Shown in pieces: positions 36,872 to 47,451 of a stretch of DNA of 64,000 bases. Made by a program: the position numbers and the translations under genes. The notes below the pieces were generated by a model, which was not told where the DNA came from, ran no database searches, and was given only the letters and a program-made list of their open reading frames with translations. This DNA comes from Kurthia senegalensis (GTDB lineage Bacteria > Bacillota > Bacilli > Bacillales_A > Planococcaceae): assembly GCF_000285595.1 (NCBI RefSeq), contig NZ_HE611070.1:66933-130932 (forward strand), written 5' to 3'. The stretch's first letter is position 1. Every line of letters begins with the position of its first letter.

Positions 36872-38167
36872 TTAACTTTCATTTGTAAGTGTACTCGTTA
36901 ATGTAACAGTTTTATTAATTATTTCCCCGTTACGATACGCTTTAATTTTCAGTGTATCTCCAACTTTTTTGTCGTTGTATAACACTTTGCGTAAACCAAT
37001 CGCATTTTCTACTTTTTTACCGTCTAGTTCAACAATCACATCATATTTTTCAAGACCTGCTTTACTTGCTGCTGTACCTTTTTCTACGCCTGTAATAACG
37101 ACGCCTTCCGTTACGTCTGCTGATAAGTTTAATTCGCTTTGTTGATAGTAACTTGGTACGTCAGCTAAGTCGGCTAATGTAACGCCAAGTGATGGACGTT
37201 CTACTTTCCCATTTTTCTCTAATTGTTCAATGATTGGAACGGCCGTATCGCTCGGAATAGCGAAGCCAATTCCTTCTACTGATTCTTGGCTATCTGAAAT
37301 TTTCATTGAGTTAATACCAATCACTTGTCCCGCTAAATTCACGAGCGCGCCACCTGAGTTCCCTGGGTTAATCGCTGCATCTGTTTGAAGTACTTCTGCA
37401 TTCCAATCTGCTGTACCGTCAGAATTTAAATCTACCGGTACTGAGCGATCTAAACCTGAAATAACACCTGTTGTAACAGAGCCATAATAATCTAAACCGA
37501 GTGGATTCCCGATTGCCATAACCGATTCACCTTTTTTAAGAGATGAAGAATCCCCGAATGTTGCGACTGTTTTTACGTCTTTACTTGAAATTGAAATGAC
37601 TGCTAAATCCGTCCAAATGTCAGTGCCAACTAATTTCGCATCGGCTTTTGTTCCATCTGCTAGTCTTACTTCTAATTCATCTGCATCTTCGACTACGTGA
37701 TTGTTCGTTACGATGTACGCTTGATTGCCATCTTTTTTATAAATAACCCCAGAACCTGTCCCCGCTTCTTCAGTTACAGCTTCTTTTGAAGATGTTTGAT
37801 TTCCTCGGTTTCCTCTATTACCGAATGAGCCCCATAAATCTTGTTGGGATTTTTGTAAGTTGACGACACCAACAACCGCATCATCTACTTTATCGACAGC
37901 TTCTGTTGTCGCTGTGGATATGTCTGTGGATACTTTAACAGGATCTGATTTCATAACTTGTGTCGTTGTTGTTGAGCCTGCTGTATCGTTATTTAAATTA
38001 TTCGGTACGATGAGCCAAACGAGTAATGCTCCGACGATTACACCGATTAACGCGCTTAAAAAATAACCTAACTTGCTTTTCCCTTTATTTCGTTTAGAGG
38101 GTGGTATCGGTTGTTCGTATTGCTGTTGGTCTGATTGTGATGGTTTTTCATTATCATAAATGCTCAT
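36872..38167 (-). CDS. htrA: membrane-anchored HtrA-family serine protease
   Basis: A 431-aa quality-control protease. A cytoplasmic Gln/Pro/Lys-rich tail leads to one membrane helix (about 33-51). The trypsin-like domain has His (TNNHVVE), Asp (TDLAVIS) and Ser (NPGNSGGALVN). A single PDZ domain ends the protein (about 315-425). It likely removes misfolded exported proteins. A terminator after walJ (38288-38316) precedes it, so it probably has its own promoter. Confidence 0.92.
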   Translation of the reverse strand: MSIYDNEKPSQSDQQQYEQPIPPSKRNKGKSKLGYFLSALIGVIVGALLVWLIVPNNLNNDTAGSTTTTQVMKSDPVKVSTDISTATTEAVDKVDDAVVGVVNLQKSQQDLWGSFGNRGNRGNQTSSKEAVTEEAGTGSGVIYKKDGNQAYIVTNNHVVEDADELEVRLADGTKADAKLVGTDIWTDLAVISISSKDVKTVATFGDSSSLKKGESVMAIGNPLGLDYYGSVTTGVISGLDRSVPVDLNSDGTADWNAEVLQTDAAINPGNSGGALVNLAGQVIGINSMKISDSQESVEGIGFAIPSDTAVPIIEQLEKNGKVERPSLGVTLADLADVPSYYQQSELNLSADVTEGVVITGVEKGTAASKAGLEKYDVIVELDGKKVENAIGLRKVLYNDKKVGDTLKIKAYRNGEIINKTVTLTSTLTNES

Positions 38168-38287
38168 TGTACTTACCTCCTATTATATTCTTATTATTAC
38201 TGTAATACTTGAACATGAAAATTAGATGAAAATCGGTTAAAAATTAACATAAAAATGGCACCAATATTATTATTTCCAAATTGGAAT

Positions 38288-38316
38288 AAAAAAAACCTCC
38301 TTAATAAGGAGGTTTT
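38288..38316 (-). terminator. terminator after walJ
   Basis: Stem AAAACCTCCTT/AAGGAGGTTTT with a three-base loop and U run on the minus strand. It overlaps the end of walJ by two bases and separates the walRK operon from htrA. Confidence 0.85.
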
Positions 38317-39103
38317 AAACGAGCACAAGAGGTGTTGATTTTTCTGCATCTGTATCGTGTAAATGTAAAAATTCACCTGGCATAATACCACATGATTGCA
38401 ACGTTTGTGAAACGCTCATGCGTGCTAAATCTTTCATATTATTATCTTTACTTAAATGCGCTAAGTAAATTTGTGTTTCTTTCTCTGCTATGACTTCGCT
38501 CATGGCAACTGCCGCATCTTCGTTACTTACGTGACCGACATCACTTAAAATACGACGTTTAATTTTCCAAGGATACGGTCCCATTTGCAACATACTCACG
38601 TCATGATTACTTTCAAACACGTATGCATCCGCAGCAGAAATCATTCCTTTCATACGGTCACTCACATAGCCTGTATCCGTCATTACAACGAGTTTACGAC
38701 CATCTTCATGGAAAGTGTAGAACATCGGATCAGCCGCATCATGAGACACGCCAAATGATTGAATATCCATCGTCCCAAAGTTTTTCACTTCATCCATTTG
38801 CCATTCGAATCGTTGTTCAAGCGGTACATTGCCGATTAATGAATCCATCGCCTGCCACGTTTTAGCATTCGCAAAAATAGGAATGTTGTACTTGCGTGCA
38901 AGTACCCCAACACCTTTAATATGATCTGAATGCTCATGCGTAACAAGAATACCGCTCAATTGTTTCACTTCACGATCAATTTGAGCAAAAAGAGCTTCCA
39001 TTTTTTTGCCCGTCAATCCTGCATCAACGATAAACGCGTGATCTTCATTCTCGACGTAAATCGAATTCCCCGTACTACCACTAGCTAATACACTAAACTT
39101 CAT
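38315..39103 (-). CDS. walJ: metallo-beta-lactamase-fold protein WalJ (YycJ)
   Basis: A 262-aa enzyme with the metal-binding motif THEHSDH (about 55-61), plus later His/Asp ligands (HDAADP, DTGYVSD, HLSKDN). YycJ is a 5'-exonuclease-type protein linked to DNA repair in the wal operon. It starts 13 bases after yycI. The N-terminus [18 protein letters not shown] is typical. Confidence 0.9.
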   Translation of the reverse strand: MKFSVLASGSTGNSIYVENEDHAFIVDAGLTGKKMEALFAQIDREVKQLSGILVTHEHSDHIKGVGVLARKYNIPIFANAKTWQAMDSLIGNVPLEQRFEWQMDEVKNFGTMDIQSFGVSHDAADPMFYTFHEDGRKLVVMTDTGYVSDRMKGMISAADAYVFESNHDVSMLQMGPYPWKIKRRILSDVGHVSNEDAAVAMSEVIAEKETQIYLAHLSKDNNMKDLARMSVSQTLQSCGIMPGEFLHLHDTDAEKSTPLVLV

Positions 39104-39116
39104 CGTTTAAGACTCC

Positions 39117-39941
39117 TTACTTCGCTTCTAATGCCTCTTTATTTTCGGATACGTCGATGTATTGTCCATCGACAGCGTTGATAAACATATCTTCACTTAC
39201 CATTTTATCATTTTTTGGCACTTCTACGTGAATGCGCCATGTAGGTGATAGTACGCGTGTTTCCGTTAATGGAACGAGTGTAGAATAACCAAGTTCTGCT
39301 TTCGTAACACGAGAATATTCTGGTAGGTAGCCTTTTTTAAACAATGTTTTAACCGCTTGATTCGGTGTTACGAGCGTGCTTTCTTCACCGAAGCTTTTAA
39401 GATTTTTGAAAGCGGTTTGTTCATAACTTGTTATTTGTTTGTTAGCATCCCATTTCACTTTAATATAGGCACTTTCATTGTAAAAAATCGTTTGTTTGTT
39501 CGCCATTTGGAAAAATGTTGCGACGCGCGATTTTTCATCGATTGTGAAAAGCTTATATTCTTTCCCCATTGGTGCATAACTTTGTACGAACTCTGTTAAA
39601 TGTTCTGAATCAACATTTTCCAATTGATACGGAATGCTAATTTTACTCGTTAATACGAGTTTCGACGGGCTAAATTGAAACGTTTGATTAGCCGCTAAGC
39701 CGACTGTATCTTGCGCACTAAACAATTTCGTTTTGCCCGAAATGTAGGACGTATTTTCAACTGTCGTCGGTAAGTCTGCAATTTTAATATGCGCTACTTT
39801 CAATTCATCGTCAATGTTCGTTTGGCCGATGACATCTAACTTCTTCGACTCATTGTAGCTATTCACATACATCGAATATAAGAAAACATTTAATATAGAA
39901 AACACGACAATAAAAATCGTCTTCGTCTTATTCCAATCCAC
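39117..39941 (-). CDS. yycI: WalK regulatory protein YycI
   Basis: A 274-aa protein with a short cytosolic N-terminus, one membrane helix (about residues 7-25, IFIVVFSILNVFLYSMYV) and an extracellular domain of beta-rich folds. With YycH it restrains WalK. I chose the GTG at 39941 because GGAGG lies eight bases upstream and the protein then begins (M)DWNKTKTIFI, as in the family. The end of yycH overlaps it by 14 bases. Confidence 0.85.
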   Translation of the reverse strand: MDWNKTKTIFIVVFSILNVFLYSMYVNSYNESKKLDVIGQTNIDDELKVAHIKIADLPTTVENTSYISGKTKLFSAQDTVGLAANQTFQFSPSKLVLTSKISIPYQLENVDSEHLTEFVQSYAPMGKEYKLFTIDEKSRVATFFQMANKQTIFYNESAYIKVKWDANKQITSYEQTAFKNLKSFGEESTLVTPNQAVKTLFKKGYLPEYSRVTKAELGYSTLVPLTETRVLSPTWRIHVEVPKNDKMVSEDMFINAVDGQYIDVSENKEALEAK

Positions 39942-41285
39942 TAGCTGCACCTCCTACCGTACTAATACTTGTAGGCACTTCAATCCATTCTTCTTTCACT
40001 TTATAATACCAATTTGGCGTTAATGTAAAGACGACAGCTGACGTCCCCCGCTCCTCAGATGTCATACGATAGCCAAGTCGAAGGTCGACGATTGTAACTT
40101 TTGGATTTTGGCTTTCAAGTGCTTGTAAAATTGCTGGTGCCGTTTGTAGTTTCACACTATTTTTCTCTTCATCTGTCGGAATGTTTTCAAGTTCATAATA
40201 CGGACGTGTGTACGTCGAAACTTTTCCACTTTCCCACTTCACGTCGATTTCTGTCATCATCGCCTTATTAGCAGGCTCGACAGGTAATCCAGACATAAAC
40301 AGTTGATACGCTACTTTTTGGTTCACGTAATCGACTGATTTATAACGATAATCATTCGTATAGCCACCGTGTTCATTAATAAATCCAATCGTATTCGCCA
40401 TCAAATGCGATTTTGAAATACGTGTCTCTTCTTCTCCAAGCATGTTCGAGAAACTCAACGTATAAAAGTTTTTGAAAACTGTCATGACCGAACGATCATC
40501 CGAATACTTATCGACGTTACTTTGACGATTTTGACTCAGCTTCACAATTTTAGGATTCGTAAACAACGCATTTTTAAAGTCGTCTACTTTCCCACTCACA
40601 TTACGTGAAAAATATTGTTGTGTCGCAATACTTGGATTGTTTTCAGGTACGTAAATTGAACGATTTTTCGTCGTTACATACTTTTCATAACGATCATATT
40701 GATCAATTTCCTTTAGTTGATGCTTAATATATTGCTTCGCATCATCTAGACGAATTTTTGCTTTATATAAATCTTTCGTCGTTTCTGACGCTAAATACAC
40801 ATCCACTTTATTTTCTTTCGCTTCATCCAATGCAATCGTCATCCGCGTAAAGTTTATTCCCGGCACTTTTTTATTCGTTGTTGGCAAAATACTTTGGAAA
40901 ATAGATAGCGATACTTCATCCGGGAATAAAAGTGTCAAACTATCTTGTGATGTAACTAATTGTTGTAGCTTTTTAGAAGATGCTTGCTCATCTAACATCA
41001 TAATATTAGATAACTTCGCGTGTTTAAACGTATTGTACACATCTTCAATCGCATCATTATTTGTCGTTCCGTAATACGTACGATCGCTAAAGCCGATTAA
41101 TTTATACGGCTTAATAATTTCTTCCGTATTTTTTTATCGTCCATCACAATATCAACCGTTTTTGGTTTTTCAATCGTATCGTAACTTGGGCGATATGACC
41201 AAATTGAGAATGTTAACGTGACGCTTAAAATAACGAGAACGAATAAAACGACCGTCTTAATTTGTTCTATATATTTCAATCCCAC
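39928..41285 (-). CDS. yycH: WalK regulatory protein YycH, frame broken
   Basis: About 452 residues after correction. A membrane helix at about 10-30 precedes a large extracellular domain. A T7 run (41129-41135, plus strand) is one base short; A8 in the gene sense joins DDKK to NTEEIIKPYKLIGFSDRTYY in frame. It starts at GTG 41285, overlapping the walK end by ten bases. YycH and YycI together act on WalK, so a real break would be notable, but a read error is more likely. Confidence 0.85.
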
Positions 41286-43102
41286 TCACCGTCCTCAATA
41301 TCCACATCATATGGCAGTGTGAAGAAGACAGATGTCCCTTTCCCTTCAACACTTTCTGCCCAAATACGACCGTTATGTGCCATAATCATTTCTCGGGAAA
41401 TAGCGAGACCAAGTCCTGTACCACCCATAGAACGAGCGCGGGCACGGTCTACACGATAAAATCGATCAAAAATACGATCAACTTGTTCACGTGGAATGCC
41501 CATTCCGGTATCTTTAATTTCAACGAGCAACTCGCCATCATTTGCCGTTACCGTAAAGCGAATGCTCCCACCATCTGGTGAATATTTTTGGGCATTCGAA
41601 ATAATATTATCGATGACTTGCGTCACTTTGTCCGTATCGATTTCTACGTAAAGCGGCGTCGTAGGTAACGAACGTTTAAACGTGATTTCTTTTGATTTAG
41701 CCATTTCAAACCGATCGATAATACGGTTGAAAAACTTAATGAAATCAACAAAATCCGTATTTAGTTCATACTCGCGACTATCCATACGAGACAATTGTAG
41801 TAAATCCGTCACGAGACGAATCATTCTTTCTGTTTCCGTTTGTGCCACACTTAAAAATTGCTTTCCAAGTTCCGGCTCATTAATCGCTCCGTCCGACAAC
41901 GCTTCTAAGTAGCTGCGCATCGTCGTTAATGGCGTACGTAATTCATGCGATACGTTCGAAACGAAATCACGACGTTCCATATCGATTTTTTCTTGTTCTG
42001 TAATATCATGCAGTACCGTAATTAAACCATTTACAAAGCCCGTTTCCTTTTGAATAACAGAAAACGTCGCGCGCCAAATATACGGCTGCTCTTGCTTACT
42101 GAAATCTAAATTAATCGACTCTTTCATATGAATCAAATCTTCAAACGTATACTCATCGTCGACGCCTAATACGGTCGTTAACGAACGCCCCATCATCTCA
42201 CTCTGTTCACTACCGAGTAAGTTTTGTGCAGGTGTGTTAATGACCATAATTTTCCCTTTACGGTCTGTCGCAATAACGCCATCTGTCATATTCGCTAAAA
42301 CGGATGCTAATTTGCGTCGCTCCCCTTCTGTCGTTGACTGCGCTTCTTGCAAACGATTCGTTAAATGGTTAAAGGCAACGGCTAACTGACCAATTTCGTC
42401 ATCTCCGTAAACTTTTACTTTACGTGAATAATTTCCTTTTGCCATCGCCTGTGCTTGGCGTCGCATATCTGAGATAGGTTTCGTAATCGTTTTCGAAATA
42501 AATACACCTAATACCATCGTAATTAATAGGGCAAGTGCTGTACCTGCTGCTAAAATTTTATTGATTGAACTCATTTGATCAAAAACGGATTCAATATTCG
42601 CCTTCACATAAATAGCTCCGAGCGTCTTATCGCCCGCTTGAATCGGTTTTGCGACGACCCAGACACGTTTACGCGTTTCATCGTCTAACGCAATCTTATC
42701 GACTTGTGAAGCTGTCGTAAGCGTCTGTTGAACGAGTGAATCATTCGAACGTTGCCCAACACTACTTTGATTATTTTCGTCACTCGTTGCGAGTATTCTA
42801 GAGCGTACATCAATTACACGAACTTCCGTAATATCATTGGAAGACAATCCCCCAATGATGCTGCGGAGATTGTCTTCAAGTGTGGAATCATTTTCGTTAT
42901 TCGTTTTTTTCATTTCTTCTTTCACGCTAAATTCAGCGATTTTTAAGCGCTGTGAAATAGACGTTTCAAAGTTATTGATTAATGTTGCTTCTAGTTTATT
43001 CGCAAAGTAGAGACCCATAATTTGCATCGCAATGATAATTAATAGCATGTAAATTAATACTATTTTCATTTGTACCGATTTTAAAAATCTCACTTTTTGC
43101 AT
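41276..43102 (-). CDS. walK: sensor histidine kinase WalK
   Basis: A 608-aa essential kinase controlling cell-wall metabolism. Helices at about 12-32 and 182-202 flank an extracellular Cache-like sensor. HAMP (about 203-255), PAS (about 262-370), the phospho-His in SNVSHELRTPL (about 386) and the ATPase (NIISNAQKYSPDG, GTGLGL) follow. It overlaps yycH by ten bases and follows walR after six bases. It contains a near-perfect Noc-box-like palindrome (41388-41401). Confidence 0.95.
   Translation of the reverse strand: MQKVRFLKSVQMKIVLIYMLLIIIAMQIMGLYFANKLEATLINNFETSISQRLKIAEFSVKEEMKKTNNENDSTLEDNLRSIIGGLSSNDITEVRVIDVRSRILATSDENNQSSVGQRSNDSLVQQTLTTASQVDKIALDDETRKRVWVVAKPIQAGDKTLGAIYVKANIESVFDQMSSINKILAAGTALALLITMVLGVFISKTITKPISDMRRQAQAMAKGNYSRKVKVYGDDEIGQLAVAFNHLTNRLQEAQSTTEGERRKLASVLANMTDGVIATDRKGKIMVINTPAQNLLGSEQSEMMGRSLTTVLGVDDEYTFEDLIHMKESINLDFSKQEQPYIWRATFSVIQKETGFVNGLITVLHDITEQEKIDMERRDFVSNVSHELRTPLTTMRSYLEALSDGAINEPELGKQFLSVAQTETERMIRLVTDLLQLSRMDSREYELNTDFVDFIKFFNRIIDRFEMAKSKEITFKRSLPTTPLYVEIDTDKVTQVIDNIISNAQKYSPDGGSIRFTVTANDGELLVEIKDTGMGIPREQVDRIFDRFYRVDRARARSMGGTGLGLAISREMIMAHNGRIWAESVEGKGTSVFFTLPYDVDIEDGEWD
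41388..41401. other. Noc-binding-site-like palindrome inside walK
   Basis: ATTTCTCGGGAAAT matches the B. subtilis Noc site ATTTCCCGGGAAAT at 13 of 14 positions. A Noc gene is present in the window, so the site may be used for nucleoid occlusion; chance is possible. Confidence 0.35.
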
Positions 43103-43108
43103 CGTATT

Positions 43109-43822
43109 TTACTCCTGTTCAGGGTTTCTTAAATAGTAACCGACACCACGACGTGTCACGATCCATGCCGGGTGACTTGGATTGTCTTCAATTTTTTCAC
43201 GCAAACGACGAATCGTTACGTCTACTGTACGAACATCTCCAAAATAATCATAACCCCAAACTGTTTGAAGTAAATGTTCACGTGTCATTACTTGCCCGAT
43301 GTGACGTGCTAAATAATGTAGTAATTCAAATTCACGATGTGTTAATTCAATCGTTTCATCACGTTTTAATACTAAATAAGCATCTGGTTGAATCGTTAAT
43401 GAACCGACTACGATATCGTTACTTTCCTCTACTTCTTCTGGTTGAGCCACAGTTTGATGACGGCGCATATTCGCTTTCACACGTGCGATTAATTCACGTG
43501 TACTAAATGGTTTCGTCACATAATCGTCCGCACCTAATTCGAGACCTAATACTTTATCAATCTCTGAATCTTTCGCTGTTAACATAATAATTGGAATATC
43601 GTATTTTTTACGTACTTCACGACATACTTCCATGCCGTCGCGTTTCGGTAACATGATGTCTAATAACATTAAGTCTGGTTGTACTTCTTCTACTTTTTCA
43701 AGTGCTTCTTCCCCGTCATATGCACATACGACTTTGTAGCCCTCTTTAATTAAGTTAAATTGCAGTATGTCTGCAATCGGTTTCTCATCGTCTACTACTA
43801 AAATTGTCTTTTCCAAATTCAT
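43109..43822 (-). CDS. walR: response regulator WalR
   Basis: A 237-aa OmpR-type regulator. The receiver has D10/D11 and the phospho-acceptor in [13 protein letters not shown] (about D54). The winged-helix half contains [13 protein letters not shown] and [23 protein letters not shown]. It is first in the walR-walK-yycH-yycI-walJ operon and essential for wall-hydrolase control in most Bacillales. The family assignment is secure. Confidence 0.95.
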   Translation of the reverse strand: MNLEKTILVVDDEKPIADILQFNLIKEGYKVVCAYDGEEALEKVEEVQPDLMLLDIMLPKRDGMEVCREVRKKYDIPIIMLTAKDSEIDKVLGLELGADDYVTKPFSTRELIARVKANMRRHQTVAQPEEVEESNDIVVGSLTIQPDAYLVLKRDETIELTHREFELLHYLARHIGQVMTREHLLQTVWGYDYFGDVRTVDVTIRRLREKIEDNPSHPAWIVTRRGVGYYLRNPEQE

Positions 43823-44192
43823 TCTTCCTTTCGCAATAAAGTTGTATATTAAATGAAAATATTTTCGTGTTTATAGCATAAAACTGTAATATACCATTCT
43901 TTTATTCTAACGTATCACAAATAAAGTGGCTAGTTTACTGATTTTGACACATTGTAATGAACTTGAAAAATAAAAGTCACATAAGCCTTTTATTGTTGCA
44001 ATAACTAAAAAAGACGTTCGCCTTTGCCGAGCGAACGTCTTTTTCTGCAATTATTTTGTACGTTATTTCAAAGATATGTTGAAACGCTCTTCATCAAATA
44101 AATGATGGGAGCAATAGTACCGATCGTTATAATTCGATAATAGAGGAATTTTTAAACAATTGCAATCATATTATCAAGATTGTCTGTGTAGA
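43823..44192. other. gene-free region between walR and purA
   Basis: About 370 bases containing the walR promoter region and the terminator at 44007-44044. No plausible coding frame. I could not fix a clear -35/-10 pair for walR. Confidence 0.5.
44007..44044. terminator. terminator between purA and walR
   Basis: Perfect stem AAAAGACGTTCGC/GCGAACGTCTTTT with a nine-base loop and A6/T5 flanks. It ends the purA transcript before walR. Confidence 0.85.
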
Positions 44193-45482
44193 CTAGTTAT
44201 CCCAAACGTCTACTAATACGTTCGTTTGGTCACGGTCTGGACCTACAGAGAAAGTCGCAATGCTAATACCTGTTAATTCACTAACACGTTTCACATAGTT
44301 ACGAGCGTTTTCTGGAAGATCCTCTAGACGACGTACACCTGTAATATCTTCTTCCCAACCAGGAAGCTCTTCATAAATTGGTTTACATTGTTCAATGATG
44401 TGTAGGTTTGCAGGATATTCTGTAATGCGTTGACCGTTATAGTCATAAGCAACACAAATTTTCACTGTATCAAGACCTGTTAACACGTCGATTGAATTCA
44501 ATGCTAAATCCGTAATACCTGACACACGACGAGAGTGGCGAACGACTACTGAGTCGAACCAGCCAACACGACGTGGACGACCTGTTGTCGTACCATATTC
44601 ACGGCCAACTTCACGAATTTGGTGACCTACTTCATCAAATAATTCAGTAGGGAATGGGCCATCACCTACACGAGATGTGTATGCTTTTGAAACACCAATT
44701 ACACGTGTAACAGCAGAAGGTCCAATACCTGTACCAGTTGTAACTCCACCCGCTACTGGGTTAGAAGAAGTTACGTATGGATACGTACCGTGGTCGACGT
44801 CTAGTAATACGCCTTGTGCACCTTCGAATAACACTTTACCTCCGTTATCGATTACATCATTTAATTCTTTAGATGTATCTGTAACGTATTTCGCGATTTC
44901 TTGACCGTATGCATAAAATTTTTCGAAAATGTCGTCAAAGTTTAAGCCTTCTACTTCATAGAATTTCGTGAATAAACGGTTTTTCATTTCTAAGTTAGAG
45001 CGAAGTTTTTGTTCAAACACTTCTTTATCTAAAAGATCTGCAATACGAATACCGATACGTTGCACTTTATCTGTGTAACATGGTCCGATACCTTTGCATG
45101 TTGTGCCGATTTTAGCATCACCACGAGATTCTTCGTCTACTTTGTCTTGGTAAACGTGGTAAGGAAGAATAACATGTGCACGATTAGAAATGCGTAAGTT
45201 AGAAGTATCTACACCGCGATCTTGAAGACCTTTTAATTCTTTTACTAAAGATTCTGGGTTGATAACCATACCATTACCCATTACTGAAGATTTTTCACTA
45301 TAGAAAATACCTGATGGGATCAAGTGTAATTTATAAGTTTCGCCTTTAAACTGAATTGTATGGCCCGCATTGTCGCCACCTGAGTAACGAGCAATTGAGT
45401 CCGCTTCTTTAGAAAGGAAGTCGGTAATTTTACCTTTACCTTCGTCTCCCCATTGTGTTCCTACTACTACAACTGATGTCAT
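44193..45482 (-). CDS. purA: adenylosuccinate synthetase
   Basis: A 429-aa enzyme joining IMP and aspartate in AMP synthesis. GTP-binding start [19 protein letters not shown] (about 4-22), [21 protein letters not shown], and the C-terminal [12 protein letters not shown] region. It starts at 45482, with GGAGG about nine bases upstream. A good promoter lies at 45536-45564, and it forms its own unit behind the dnaC terminator. Confidence 0.95.
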   Translation of the reverse strand: MTSVVVVGTQWGDEGKGKITDFLSKEADSIARYSGGDNAGHTIQFKGETYKLHLIPSGIFYSEKSSVMGNGMVINPESLVKELKGLQDRGVDTSNLRISNRAHVILPYHVYQDKVDEESRGDAKIGTTCKGIGPCYTDKVQRIGIRIADLLDKEVFEQKLRSNLEMKNRLFTKFYEVEGLNFDDIFEKFYAYGQEIAKYVTDTSKELNDVIDNGGKVLFEGAQGVLLDVDHGTYPYVTSSNPVAGGVTTGTGIGPSAVTRVIGVSKAYTSRVGDGPFPTELFDEVGHQIREVGREYGTTTGRPRRVGWFDSVVVRHSRRVSGITDLALNSIDVLTGLDTVKICVAYDYNGQRITEYPANLHIIEQCKPIYEELPGWEEDITGVRRLEDLPENARNYVKRVSELTGISIATFSVGPDRDQTNVLVDVWDN

Positions 45483-45535
45483 ATGATCAGCACCTCCGTC
45501 AGGCAATTTTTGTATGCCCTGATTCAAACAGACTT

Positions 45536-45564
45536 ATTGTAACAACGATATTTCCATTAGTCAA
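45536..45564 (-). promoter_or_regulatory. purA promoter
   Basis: In minus-strand sense: TTGACT (45559-45564), 17-base spacer, TACAAT (45536-45541). This is a good sigma-A type promoter. Confidence 0.7.
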
Positions 45565-45578
45565 CCAAAAACACGAAA

Positions 45579-45622
45579 AAACACGAACAAGATATCAAGG
45601 TCTGACATCATTGTTCGTGTTT
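45579..45622. terminator. terminator after dnaC
   Basis: A perfect 12-bp stem AAACACGAACAA/TTGTTCGTGTTT around a 20-base loop, with U run on the minus strand. Confidence 0.7.
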
Positions 45623-45633
45623 CAGGTTGTTTT

Positions 45634-46989
45634 TTAGTAATCTGCAGCTGGTGCCTGTTGGGACCAATCTACGCTAACAAATTTATTAAATTCTTTTTTG
45701 AAAGCTAATTTAACTGTATCAGTTGGACCGTTACGTTGTTTTGCTACTATAATTTCAATCGTATTGGCATCTTCTGTTTCTTTATCGTAATAATCTTCAC
45801 GATATAAGAAGGCAACGATATCGGCATCTTGCTCAATTGAACCAGATTCTCGTAAATCACTCATCATTGGACGCTTATCTTGACGTTGTTCTACACCACG
45901 AGATAGCTGAGATAGGGCAATTACAGGTACTTCCAATTCACGAGCTAACGCTTTAAGTGAACGAGAAATATCCGATACTTCTTGTTGACGATTTTGACCT
46001 GATTTACCTGGACCTTGAATTAATTGTAGGTAATCGATTAAAATCATGCCTAATCCATTTTCTTGTTTCAGACGACGACATTTTGCTCGTATATCATTTA
46101 CACGAATACCAGCTGAATCGTCAATGTAAATACCTGCTCGTGATAATGTTCCCATCGCAAGCGTTAATTTACTCCAATCCTCTGCTGTCAATGCGCCAGT
46201 ACGTAGCACTTGTGCATCGATATTTCCTTCCGCACAAAGCATACGCATTACAAGTTGTTCTGCACCCATTTCCAGAGAGAAGATGGCTACATTTTCCGTT
46301 GTTTTCGTTCCGACAGCTTGCGCAACATTTAACGCAAATGCCGTTTTACCGACAGATGGACGGGCAGCAACAATAATTAAATCACCACGTTGAAACCCTG
46401 CTGTAAGACGATCCAAGTCACGGAATCCTGTCGGGATACCAGTTACATCACCTTTACGATTTTGTAGTTGTTCTACGTGATCGTACGTTTCAACTAATAC
46501 ACCTTTAATATGCTTAAAGTCGGTAGAATTTTTGCGACTTGCGACTTCCATGATTTGCTTTTCAGCTTCGCCAAGTAAGTCTGCAACTTCATCTTCGCGT
46601 GTATACCCATCTTCCACAATTTTCGTAGCTGTGCGAATTAAGCGACGAAGTACTGATTTTTCAGCGACAATGTTTGCATAAAATACGACATTTGCCGCTG
46701 TCGGTACGATACTCGCAACTTCCGTAATATACGTCACACCGCCGACATCATCTAATAAATTTTTATTCGATAATTCTTCAGCAACCGTAACGATATCAAT
46801 CGCTTTACGTTGGTCATTTAACGTTAGCATCGTTTCAAAAATAATTTTATGTGCAGAATGATAAAAATCTTCCGGCACTAATAACTCTGAAGCCGTCACG
46901 AGCGCTTGTGGATCCAAGAAGATAGCACCAATAACAGATTGCTCCGCTTCTTGGTTGTGTGGCATGACGCGGTCCATTGGATCGTTCAT
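45634..46989 (-). CDS. dnaC: replicative DNA helicase
   Basis: A 451-aa hexameric helicase (DnaB-type; called DnaC in B. subtilis). N-terminal domain with HNQEAEQSVIGAIFLD (about 10-25), the RecA-like half with Walker A ARPSVGKTAFALN (about 208-220) and Walker B LGMILIDYLQL, then SQLSRGVEQR. It unwinds DNA at the fork. The gene lies 12 bases after rplI and is followed by a terminator. Confidence 0.95.
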   Translation of the reverse strand: MNDPMDRVMPHNQEAEQSVIGAIFLDPQALVTASELLVPEDFYHSAHKIIFETMLTLNDQRKAIDIVTVAEELSNKNLLDDVGGVTYITEVASIVPTAANVVFYANIVAEKSVLRRLIRTATKIVEDGYTREDEVADLLGEAEKQIMEVASRKNSTDFKHIKGVLVETYDHVEQLQNRKGDVTGIPTGFRDLDRLTAGFQRGDLIIVAARPSVGKTAFALNVAQAVGTKTTENVAIFSLEMGAEQLVMRMLCAEGNIDAQVLRTGALTAEDWSKLTLAMGTLSRAGIYIDDSAGIRVNDIRAKCRRLKQENGLGMILIDYLQLIQGPGKSGQNRQQEVSDISRSLKALARELEVPVIALSQLSRGVEQRQDKRPMMSDLRESGSIEQDADIVAFLYREDYYDKETEDANTIEIIVAKQRNGPTDTVKLAFKKEFNKFVSVDWSQQAPAADY

Positions 46990-47001
46990 ATGCGTCTCTC
47001 C

Positions 47002-47451
47002 TTACGCTTCTTCCGCAACGTGTACTTTAAGAACAGCTGTTACTTCATGATGTAATTTTACATTCACGTTCGTAACACCTAATGTGCGAATCGCATCTTT
47101 TAAATCCATTTTGCGTTTATCAATTTTAATACCGTGATCTTTTTGTAGTTGTTCAGCAATTTGTTTTGATGTAATTGAACCGAATAAACGACCATCTTTA
47201 CCAAGTTTTGCAGTTAGTTCAACTGTTAGTTTTTCCATCGTTTCTTTCAATTTTTTTGCATCAGCAAGTTCTTTTGCAGCATTTGCTTCTGCGCGTTTAT
47301 TGTTGTTGTTTAATTTTTGTAGTTCAGCAGCTGTTGCTTCTACTGCTTTCTTTTGTTTCAATAAAACGTTACGGGCGTAACCGTCAGAAACCTCTTTCAC
47401 TTCACCTTTTTTACCTTTACCTTTAACATCTTCTAAGAAAATAACTTTCAT
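47002..47451 (-). CDS. rplI: 50S ribosomal protein L9
   Basis: A 149-aa ribosomal protein with the N-terminal 23S-rRNA-binding domain [18 protein letters not shown] and a long connecting helix before the C-terminal domain. I start at 47451 because MKVIF is the conserved beginning; the Met before it is an alternative. It overlaps the last base of gdpP and lies upstream of dnaC. Confidence 0.95.
   Translation of the reverse strand: MKVIFLEDVKGKGKKGEVKEVSDGYARNVLLKQKKAVEATAAELQKLNNNNKRAEANAAKELADAKKLKETMEKLTVELTAKLGKDGRLFGSITSKQIAEQLQKDHGIKIDKRKMDLKDAIRTLGVTNVNVKLHHEVTAVLKVHVAEEA

Noticed and set aside
41491-41496. CACGTG core within walK as a parS candidate
   Set aside because: The flanking bases do not match TGTTN/NAACA when centred on the core.
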